6,726 nt of DNA from Parachlamydiaceae bacterium (GTDB lineage Bacteria > Chlamydiota > Chlamydiia > Chlamydiales > Parachlamydiaceae): assembly GCA_003164155.1 (NCBI GenBank), contig PLSG01000162.1, positions 1-6,726 on the forward strand, read 5' to 3'. Shown one piece after another: positions 1 through 6,637 of this stretch (its first letter is position 1; every line of letters starts with the position of its first letter). The position numbers were made by a program, and so were the translations under genes. The notes beneath the pieces were generated by a model. That model saw only the letters and a program-made list of their open reading frames with translations. It was not told where the DNA came from and did not search any database.

Positions 1-788
1 AAAATTTGCATTTGAGAGAAAGCCAGCAATTTGAACAACATAAAAGCAAAAGAAAACGCCCCGCTATTGAAAAACAAACAAAACTCCACACAATAAATCA
101 GCAAGATGGTCATATTTTGAGCTAGTTTGCGATACGCCGCAAAATCAAAGAGATCCGCCCAGCCCAGCCACTTAAAAGAGTTTTTATTTTGGTGGTGAGG
201 CAGTCTTGGCAAATAGCAATAGACGCACCATCCATAGAGCGCCAACAATCCGGGCATGCTCAACAAGAAAATCCGCCAGCCTTGCACTTGGCCAACTAAC
301 TGATCGGCAAAAAGCACAGCTACTAATAGACCCACTAAGGAACCTATCTGAATACACTGCATAAGCGCACTAAGTGCACTGCCTTTGCGCTCGGGCGGGG
401 AAAAGTCTACCATGAGGGCATTCGCCGTGGGCATGATTAAAGCACTTCCAAAGCCTTCAAAAAGAAAACCTAGCATTAATTGATGATAGGAGGTGGCTGT
501 GCCGATCAAGATACTGCCAACTCCGATGCTCCCCATGCCACAGGAAAATAAAGTTGACAGGGCATTATGCTTAGTCAGTTTGCTATAGATCAAAACGATG
601 GCGATATCACCAGATACCGCGCAGGTTACCAAAAGCCCTAAATCTTCTGGTCCTACGTGGAAGAGAGATTGCCATAGGTAAAACAAAGGGAAATTCAAAG
701 CGATAGTCGATTGCGTAAAAATGGTGGCTATGCGAATGCATAAACTGGGATTTTTACTTATCAAATTACGCAAGCCGCGCCCTTGCAT
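1..788 (-). CDS. MFS transporter, N-terminal part (3' end beyond left edge)
   Basis: An open frame runs without a stop from ATG 788-786 to the left edge, giving 262 complete codons of a very hydrophobic protein. About six membrane segments can be read (near residues 18-39, 48-68, 78-98, 103-125, 138-160 and 172-192), then a polar central loop (about 194-225) and the start of a seventh segment (about 227-256). This 6+loop+6 beginning, and the TM4/TM5 stretch with GFGSALIMP (112-120) followed by SPPERKGSA (130-138), is typical of the major facilitator superfamily, which are inner-membrane secondary transporters. The usual motif A after TM2 is degenerate (YSKLTKHNA, 68-76), and TM5 lacks the Gly-Pro of the antiporter motif C. 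The start is supported by AGGAG five bases upstream and lies 11 nt after the tamB stop, so it is probably the third gene of the tamA-tamB unit. The substrate is unknown; drug or metabolite efflux is only a guess. Family call is good, function weak. Confidence 0.85.
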   Translation of the reverse strand, partial: MQGRGLRNLISKNPSLCIRIATIFTQSTIALNFPLFYLWQSLFHVGPEDLGLLVTCAVSGDIAIVLIYSKLTKHNALSTLFSCGMGSIGVGSILIGTATSYHQLMLGFLFEGFGSALIMPTANALMVDFSPPERKGSALSALMQCIQIGSLVGLLVAVLFADQLVGQVQGWRIFLLSMPGLLALYGWCVYCYLPRLPHHQNKNSFKWLGWADLFDFAAYRKLAQNMTILLIYCVEFCLFFNSGAFSFAFMLFKLLAFSQMQI

Positions 789-793
789 GATAA

Positions 794-798
794 CTCCT
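794..798 (-). promoter_or_regulatory. Shine-Dalgarno site of the MFS gene
   Basis: AGGAG lies five bases before the ATG at 788, inside the 11-nt gap after the tamB TGA (802-800). It is the clearest ribosome binding site in the window and decides the start of the MFS gene. Its position directly behind the tamB stop suggests that ribosomes finishing tamB could reinitiate here. Confidence 0.75.
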
Positions 799-799
799 A

Positions 800-3700
800 T
801 CAATAATCTTTTTCCCATTTGAGAATCATGCGTCCGGCGGCGTCGTCGCCAATTTCGGCCTGCACTTTTACTCGAGAGGTGACATTAGCTTCTATGGACA
901 CGCGATTGGCATCGGTGGTAAAACTCCGCTTCAAAGCCACGAAGATGCCGCGCGAAATATATTTCCCGACATGCAGCGACACTTCGTTCGTGTCCAGATT
1001 GCTGGTATTGCTGATGTCCACCCGGTCGATGCCTATGCTTTGGCGCAGGCGCCCTAAAACGTCGCTGCTGTCGCTTCCCCCGCTCAATGTGACGATAGTT
1101 TCGGTCAGTTTCTCGCCTTCAAAAGGAGTGATGTCCGCGCTGCCCTTATTAAACAAAAGCCAGGAAATGATATCTTTTTGCGACATGGGGGGATTGGAGC
1201 GAAAAGCCAACACGGGATCATGTAAGGGGCCTTTTAAAATGGCTTCAATCCGTTTATCTCCGACGGCCTGTCCGGCGATGATATAAAGAGCCGTCTTGTC
1301 CGCAGGATCGCCCGCAAAAGTGATCGATCCTTTATTGCTGGAAAAAGATTTGCCATTAAACATAAAAGTTCCTCCCACCAAATCGGCTTCTCCATATACC
1401 AAAGGATCGTCTGTGGTCCCTTTTAGGGCGATTTTTCCGCGCCATTCGGAATGCAAATCGCGTCCATTTACATAAAAAGTCTTAGCGGGGATCAATACTT
1501 TTAAATCGAGGTTTATCGGCCACTCAAAGTCATCCTTCTCCGCTTCAAAAATTTTTCTTTCGGCTGGCGGCTGATTGATATAGGTGATGTCGATGGATTG
1601 CAGCTTGGCTGGCGTCTCTTTGGGGATCATGATGGAGGCACTATCTATAGCGATATCGCCTTGAAGAGTAGCTTGCTTGAGATCGCCAAAAAAATTGATC
1701 GGGCCAGAAGCGTTGACATGCGCATAATCCATATGGGCTAAGGTCCCTTTTTGGATGTTGGCGTTTATTTCAAAGGGGAAGTTTTTGCTTAAGTCCACCA
1801 GCATCTTGCCTGTAGCGATGACGGATCCACTTTTCCCTGCCACCCCAGAGAGATTTTTAAGCGTGAGTACGTTGCCTTCTCCCACGATGGTGGCCGCGAT
1901 ATTGCCCACCACGGCTCCCGTATCCAGATTTTCGTAGGAAGCCTGGCTAAGCTGAATTTCCCCATGCAAGCGAGGATCATTCACACTGCCTCGCACATCC
2001 AAGTCGAGATGGGCCATGCCCGTGATGCATTTGACTTTCGAGGCAAAGAGTTGCAAAAGATGGGCGATCTCGCCTTCAGCATCGACATGGATGGAGAAAG
2101 GCGCCTCTCTATGGATGGCAGCTTGGAAAGGTTTTATAGACAAAGCCACAGGCAGACGCGCGTGCAAAGTAATCGGCTGGGCTACAAGGCCGGTCATGCT
2201 GCCCTTGGTGTCTAAATGGGATTCAGCCAAAGAGCCTTCCATTGAAACCCGAATGGGGCTGACTTTGGAAAACACTTTGTCGTGTATCAGCACGTCTTCG
2301 GCAATGAGCGTATATTTGCCCTTGGGGCTGTGGACAGATCCAGAAAGCGAACCAGAAAAAGAGGCATTGCCGCTGATCGGAAAGTGGGTAAAAAGCGGTG
2401 AAAACCACTCAATGGGCACATTTTCCGTGTGCACCATAGCCTGCACCTGCTCGGCAATGTGGGCATAGGAGACATGCAGCGATGTCTGCTCTACATTAAA
2501 TACGGCGGGCATTAACACGAAATAGTTCTCATGCATTGCCATAGAGGCAGTATCGTTCAAAATTATTTTTTTATTGAAGGCTCTCCCCGACAAGCTAGTG
2601 GCAGATATGCTGCATTTCCATTTAGCGATAGGCTTAGTGGGGAATCCATCGATTTGCCAATATCCGAACGATGTCAGATCGACATCATGGAGATAGGCGG
2701 CGCTCAAAGAAAAGGGCCATATTTTTTTTTCTAGATCGATAGTGGTGGCCAATGAGGCCTCTATGCCTTGTGCTTGCAGCTTGTGCAGGGCTATCTCTAT
2801 GGTGCCTCGAGGCTGCCGCATCAGATTTTTAAGATGGGCTTGGATGCTTAGCTTTTCAAACAGTGCCACCGTTAGATCAGGCGGGTTTTGAGTAGGCGAG
2901 CTGGCATCTGGCCGATAAGATCCGTGATGCAGAGCTACCGAACACTTCAAAGACTGCTCAGAAGCGCTTTGAGAAGACACTCCGCTCGAAAACTCCCAAA
3001 TAGTTTCTACTTCGGCTTCTCCTTTTAGGTTCTGTCCCCACATAGCCGCATATGAGGAGACATCCTGCACATGCGACATAACTTTGCCTTCGACCAGACC
3101 ACTGAGCCTAGAGATAGACAGATTTCCTTCCGCATGCGCATGCGGTATATCCACACATAGCTGGGATAGCTTTATCCACTCCGTTTGGTCCCAGGCAAAC
3201 TGGCAAGAGCTGTCGATGGGTAGGCTGCGATAGAAGCCGGCGATATGCATACTGCCCCAAAAACCAGCTCCGCTATGATTGATAAAGGTTCGCGCTTCAA
3301 AACGCTTAATTTCCTCTTTGCATAGATAAAGGGAAGGGCTAGTAATCTCCACAAATATGCGAGGAGATGAAATATGACCTGATAAGCCGACTTGTATGTC
3401 GGCTGGCCCATAAAAAGAGCCCTTTGCAGAGGAGGTTAGAGAGCTGTCAACAGGACAGGCAGCAAAATTTTGATCAAAAATGGAAATATCTGCCACATGT
3501 GCAACTACATGCCCATTTAGCAAAGTGCCATCGGGATGCAGATCTAGCGCAGCGTGGGTCTCTAAGCGCACAGCAGGCGCTAGCTTACTCGCCGATGGCG
3601 TCTGCGAAATCTGCTTGCCAAGGGGCGGCGAACTATGCGCTTGGGCATCAGCTGGTTGAATCCTCTGCAAAGAGGCGTGTGCTCCCTCAAATTTGCATAC

Positions 3701-4693
3701 ATAGTCGTCCATCAGGCAGAATGAAGTTTCAAAAAGATCGAGCTCCCAGCCAGCTAGGATCTTATCACTTAAAGCGGCCAACCGCCCTTTCCAATGCACC
3801 TGCCCTTCGATCAGGGGGGTGCCAATCAACGGCTTTGCATTGAGATGGGCAAACAAGCTGGCCAATGATCCAGAGGCTTGTATTTCCAGCTCAAAAGGCG
3901 TGTATCCGGGCAACAGCGCGCTACTTAGGGCAGAAGCTTGCTCGGAAAATGACCCAGGGTAGATCTGAGAGAGAAGGTGATTGACCACGCCCCCCTTTCC
4001 CCCCTCTTTTTCCGGCTCCAAAATGCGCAGGTCGACAAAAACCTTATCTTTAAGAAGATGGCCGGCCAAAGTCAAATGAGTCGGCAGGGCGCCTTTATCA
4101 TCCAGGCTGATAAACACATCAGCAATGGCGTGTTGCTGTACAAGATCGATTTCACATGCTCCATTCACTGTGCCCAATCTGAATATAGGCAGCTGACTGA
4201 AAGGCGTTTTGACTGTCAGGCCGTGGATGGAAAGGTCTTTGATCTCGAGCTGCAAGCTGCCTATTCCCAGCCTCTCTTCCCACACAGACACCGCGGCTTG
4301 GCTGGTCATTTCAAGTTGACTGCGCGAGGCCAGCTCGGCTGGATGCAATTGCAAGGCAGCTCCGCGGATGTGCAGATAATCAAACGCTATGTACCCTTGA
4401 GCTAGCTCCCAAGGGGAGAGCAGGCAAGTCAAAGCCTCAATGTGCAGTTGATTTCCTTCGCGATCGACGACGTGCACATCATAGGTTTCGGCTTGAAATG
4501 GCAGCCACCCCTTTACTTCCCCAAACGAGACATGCCAGCCGGTTTGCCTTTCCAGGTGTTCGGCCACATAATGGATAAAAGTATGTCGGATGCGGGGTTG
4601 TTGAAAAAGAAGCACGGCAAACAGCATCAAAGCCATGCCGACAATCGCCGCATAGAGCACGAGCTTCCAGAATATTTTGATGACCATTTTCAT
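800..4693 (-). CDS. tamB: TamB, inner-membrane-anchored TAM subunit (DUF490 family)
   Basis: This 1297-residue protein is close to the usual TamB length (1259 in E. coli). One hydrophobic segment at about residues 6-29 is an uncleaved inner-membrane anchor. It is followed by an AsmA/TamB-like start (FGEVKGWLPF, 57-66; LLSPWELAQGYI, 91-102). The long middle is rich in alternating polar/hydrophobic strands, as expected for the beta-taco groove that crosses the periplasm. The C-terminal third carries the conserved TamB domain, with SNPPMSQKDIISWLLFNK (1166-1183), LGRLRQSIGIDRVDIS and VGKYISRGIFVALKRS, and ends in the aromatic-rich LKWEKDY. Known role: TamB contacts the POTRA domains of TamA, aids insertion of some outer-membrane proteins, and is implicated in phospholipid transport between membranes. 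It starts 2 nt after the tamA stop, so it is very likely co-transcribed and coupled. Odd points are Ser/Pro-rich stretches (about 346-374 and 568-604), 11 cysteines, and A9 and G6 homopolymers. No frameshift is present. Confidence 0.93.
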   Translation of the reverse strand: MKMVIKIFWKLVLYAAIVGMALMLFAVLLFQQPRIRHTFIHYVAEHLERQTGWHVSFGEVKGWLPFQAETYDVHVVDREGNQLHIEALTCLLSPWELAQGYIAFDYLHIRGAALQLHPAELASRSQLEMTSQAAVSVWEERLGIGSLQLEIKDLSIHGLTVKTPFSQLPIFRLGTVNGACEIDLVQQHAIADVFISLDDKGALPTHLTLAGHLLKDKVFVDLRILEPEKEGGKGGVVNHLLSQIYPGSFSEQASALSSALLPGYTPFELEIQASGSLASLFAHLNAKPLIGTPLIEGQVHWKGRLAALSDKILAGWELDLFETSFCLMDDYVCKFEGAHASLQRIQPADAQAHSSPPLGKQISQTPSASKLAPAVRLETHAALDLHPDGTLLNGHVVAHVADISIFDQNFAACPVDSSLTSSAKGSFYGPADIQVGLSGHISSPRIFVEITSPSLYLCKEEIKRFEARTFINHSGAGFWGSMHIAGFYRSLPIDSSCQFAWDQTEWIKLSQLCVDIPHAHAEGNLSISRLSGLVEGKVMSHVQDVSSYAAMWGQNLKGEAEVETIWEFSSGVSSQSASEQSLKCSVALHHGSYRPDASSPTQNPPDLTVALFEKLSIQAHLKNLMRQPRGTIEIALHKLQAQGIEASLATTIDLEKKIWPFSLSAAYLHDVDLTSFGYWQIDGFPTKPIAKWKCSISATSLSGRAFNKKIILNDTASMAMHENYFVLMPAVFNVEQTSLHVSYAHIAEQVQAMVHTENVPIEWFSPLFTHFPISGNASFSGSLSGSVHSPKGKYTLIAEDVLIHDKVFSKVSPIRVSMEGSLAESHLDTKGSMTGLVAQPITLHARLPVALSIKPFQAAIHREAPFSIHVDAEGEIAHLLQLFASKVKCITGMAHLDLDVRGSVNDPRLHGEIQLSQASYENLDTGAVVGNIAATIVGEGNVLTLKNLSGVAGKSGSVIATGKMLVDLSKNFPFEINANIQKGTLAHMDYAHVNASGPINFFGDLKQATLQGDIAIDSASIMIPKETPAKLQSIDITYINQPPAERKIFEAEKDDFEWPINLDLKVLIPAKTFYVNGRDLHSEWRGKIALKGTTDDPLVYGEADLVGGTFMFNGKSFSSNKGSITFAGDPADKTALYIIAGQAVGDKRIEAILKGPLHDPVLAFRSNPPMSQKDIISWLLFNKGSADITPFEGEKLTETIVTLSGGSDSSDVLGRLRQSIGIDRVDISNTSNLDTNEVSLHVGKYISRGIFVALKRSFTTDANRVSIEANVTSRVKVQAEIGDDAAGRMILKWEKDY
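3130..3145. repeat. 16-bp perfect palindrome inside tamB
   Basis: CCGCATGCGCATGCGG is its own reverse complement. It falls in the tamB reading frame and encodes the His-Ala-His-Ala-Glu stretch at about residues 517-521, so it may be a by-product of repeated GCATGC codon pairs. No second copy was noticed in the window. Confidence 0.7.
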
Positions 4694-4695
4694 GC

Positions 4696-6564
4696 TTAAA
4701 ACGCCTGTCCAATGCTAAAATAAAACTGAAAAGACTTATCTATGCCCTTGCGGGGATTCAATGGAAAAGCAATATCCACGCGCAAAGGACCTACGGGGGT
4801 ATGATAGCGCAAGCCTGTGCCAGCCGACTGCAGTAACTTTTCATTGAAGCGAGGAGTGGCCTGCTTGTACACATTGCCTGCCTCATAGAAAAAAACCAAA
4901 CCAAATTTCTCATTGAGGCGCATGCGCGGCTCAAAGGTGTAGATCATCATAGACCTGCCGCCTATCGGTTTTCGCTCGGCATTCAATGGGCTTACGCTCC
5001 AATAATTATAGCCGCGCAAGGTATTTTCCGAACCGGCGTAAAATAGCTCAGGTGGGGGAATGCTTTTGCGTCCAGCACCCACAATCGAGCCCAACAGTAT
5101 TTTGCCGGCAAAAACAAAACGATGATCGGCCGTCAGTGGATGGTATAATGTGCCACTGAGGGTATTAATCACATAGGCCATCTTAGGCCGGTCTACCTTC
5201 CAGGTCGGAGTCATTTTGAAGTTGAAGCTGCGTCCATTGGTGGGATCCAATAGATTATTGGCCGTACTCCACTTGAGCTGCAAGGGAGCCTTCAACAATG
5301 AGGCCACGCCATTATTATCCGAATCGCCCGTTCTCAACTCCTTGTAGGAGCCACCGTAAGAAAATTTGGTGGTGGCATTCCACTGCCGATCTACCAGACC
5401 CGATATACTGAAAAATGACTCTTTAAACCCCGTGGTGGTCTCCCGCTCCATCTCGGCAATCCACAAAAAATCTTGACCGGCAACCCAAAAGTCTGGCTTG
5501 GAATATTGCAGTTTAACGTTTTGCTGCTTCCACCACGCTTCCGCAAATAAGCTCAGTTTCTCCCCTCTTCCCCACATATTGCGGTGCTCCCATGTGCCCA
5601 TAACCCCTGGGCCTTGCTGGGTATTATAGCTAACCCCCGCGCTAACCGTGCGATGCCGGCTCTCTATCAGGCTGATGTCTATCGGCAGCTGTCCTTCGGC
5701 ATCCAGCTCAGCCTGCGGCATAATCACTATGCTGGCAAATAGTCCAGAAGCTTCGAGGGAAACTTGCGTCTTCTCAACTAAAAGGGGATCATACACCTCG
5801 CCTTGCTTCCAAGCTATTTTTCGGCGGATAAATCCTTCCAGAACCTTTTTTTCTCCCGTCACCTGCGTCTTTCCAAACATGACGCGCGGTCCGCTGTCCA
5901 CATAAAGTGTTACCGAGACAGTCATAGTGGCCTGATCGGCCACAACCTCTCTCTTGGCAATCACCGCCAACGGATATCCTTTACCAGCCATAAAACGCAA
6001 CAGCGCGCGCTCGGCATCTATAATAGTCTTGGGCAAAGCGGGAGCCCTGAGTTCAACCCCGAGATCTTTGGGCATGATTAGATCATAGGCAAAGGGCGAA
6101 GGCTCCTTAGACTGAGGAGCCTGCGCCACCACCTTAAAACTCACCAGGGGATACACCGGCCCAGTATCAACCAACACCGTGATCACCACGGGACTTACCT
6201 CGGCGTTGAACCTAATATCCACCTTGGCGTTGTAGTACGCCATGCTGTGCAGCCCTTTGATCAGGTGTTCTACATCGGATTCAGCGCGCCGGTGTAGAGC
6301 GGTCAGAGTCGAAGGAGGATTGGATTCGAGCGAGACCAGTTGTGAAACTGTGCGCAAAGTATCCGAGGTGGCCTTATCGGACACCCCTTCAAAGTGCACT
6401 TGATAGGATACTTCCGCCACATCTGCAGCACATAAAGGGCTAAAAAATGGGCTAACACATACAAACATCAAAGGCAAAATGCATAAGGCGCAGAAAATTA
6501 CCGCTAAAAATTTCGTCCAGGTATAGAGAAAACGTGTATAGAGAAAAGAAGTATTAGAATGCAT
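4696..6564 (-). CDS. tamA: TamA-like Omp85 outer-membrane protein
   Basis: A 622-residue precursor, slightly longer than E. coli TamA (577). It has a hydrophobic signal sequence (about 19-40) with a likely signal peptidase I cut near residue 46-47 (PLCAA/DVAEV). Three POTRA-like domains follow (about 53-130, 136-226, 228-304), the number typical of TamA rather than BamA, which usually has five. The rest (about 305-622) is the beta-barrel. Omp85 hallmarks are L516-R517-G518-Y519 in the loop-6 position, FFYEAGNVY (558-566), the conserved G582 to P604 block containing TPVGPLRVD, and a C-terminal Phe622 ending the last strand. Role by family: outer-membrane half of the TAM complex, with POTRA domains binding TamB, encoded directly downstream. 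The start ATG at 6564 has only a weak, very close GGA before it, but no other in-frame Met precedes the signal peptide core. Oddities are a duplicated FLYT unit before the signal core and an A AAA AAG slippery site at codons 238-240. A different Omp85 subfamily is possible but unlikely beside tamB. Confidence 0.92.
   Translation of the reverse strand: MHSNTSFLYTRFLYTWTKFLAVIFCALCILPLMFVCVSPFFSPLCAADVAEVSYQVHFEGVSDKATSDTLRTVSQLVSLESNPPSTLTALHRRAESDVEHLIKGLHSMAYYNAKVDIRFNAEVSPVVITVLVDTGPVYPLVSFKVVAQAPQSKEPSPFAYDLIMPKDLGVELRAPALPKTIIDAERALLRFMAGKGYPLAVIAKREVVADQATMTVSVTLYVDSGPRVMFGKTQVTGEKKVLEGFIRRKIAWKQGEVYDPLLVEKTQVSLEASGLFASIVIMPQAELDAEGQLPIDISLIESRHRTVSAGVSYNTQQGPGVMGTWEHRNMWGRGEKLSLFAEAWWKQQNVKLQYSKPDFWVAGQDFLWIAEMERETTTGFKESFFSISGLVDRQWNATTKFSYGGSYKELRTGDSDNNGVASLLKAPLQLKWSTANNLLDPTNGRSFNFKMTPTWKVDRPKMAYVINTLSGTLYHPLTADHRFVFAGKILLGSIVGAGRKSIPPPELFYAGSENTLRGYNYWSVSPLNAERKPIGGRSMMIYTFEPRMRLNEKFGLVFFYEAGNVYKQATPRFNEKLLQSAGTGLRYHTPVGPLRVDIAFPLNPRKGIDKSFQFYFSIGQAF
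4704..4710 (-). promoter_or_regulatory. Weak Shine-Dalgarno candidate for tamB
   Basis: GGACAGG lies within the last codons of tamA; its AGG ends 10 bases before the tamB ATG at 4693. The match is weak, and the TAA-GC-ATG junction (stop and start 2 nt apart) suggests that tamB translation depends mainly on ribosomes arriving from tamA, which would keep the two products in step. Confidence 0.35.
6521..6547 (-). repeat. Short tandem duplication in the tamA 5' end
   Basis: The 12-mer GTATAGAGAAAA (plus-strand reading) occurs at 6521-6532 and again at 6536-6547, a period of 15 bases. It encodes FLYTR-FLYTW at residues 7-16 of TamA. The period is a whole number of codons, so the duplication keeps frame and simply lengthens the polar stretch before the signal peptide core. 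Confidence 0.8.
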
Positions 6565-6637
6565 GGTCCATATGAAAACATTGTATTTTAAGATGTTAAA
6601 TGCGAATAGCGATTGTGATTATGAGATAGGCAAGGGA
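6565..6637. other. AT-rich gap upstream of tamA
   Basis: These 73 nt separate tamA from the possible upstream gene tail. A TACAAT on the minus strand (6585-6580) could serve as a -10 element, but no good -35 lies 16-18 bases upstream and the leader would be only a few bases long. A 5-bp inverted repeat (6577-6581 with 6593-6597) is too weak and AT-rich to call a terminator. Whether tamA has its own promoter or is read from upstream cannot be decided. Confidence 0.4.

Noticed and set aside
819..1286. 155-codon plus-strand open frame antisense to the tamB 3' end
   Set aside because: It lies wholly inside the strongly supported tamB coding region, has no recognisable domain, and its composition is that expected of an antisense shadow.
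3367..3843. 158-codon plus-strand open frame antisense to tamB
   Set aside because: It is fully overlapped by tamB on the other strand and has a Gln/Ser/Arg-rich composition without domain features or a good ribosome binding site.
3977..4699. Two plus-strand frames (3977-4405 and 4442-4699) opposite the tamB 5' end
   Set aside because: They are shadows of tamB, with no protein-like patterns and no independent signals.
6527..6564. Lipoprotein signal in the TamA leader (Cys25, Cys28, Cys36 or Cys45)
   Set aside because: None of the cysteines follows an acceptable lipobox (for example SPL before Cys45), and TamA proteins are not lipoproteins as a rule.
6577..6597. AACAT/ATGTT inverted repeat followed by Ts on the minus strand as a terminator for the upstream gene
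   Set aside because: The stem is only 5 bp and nearly all A/T with an 11-nt loop, too weak for an intrinsic terminator.
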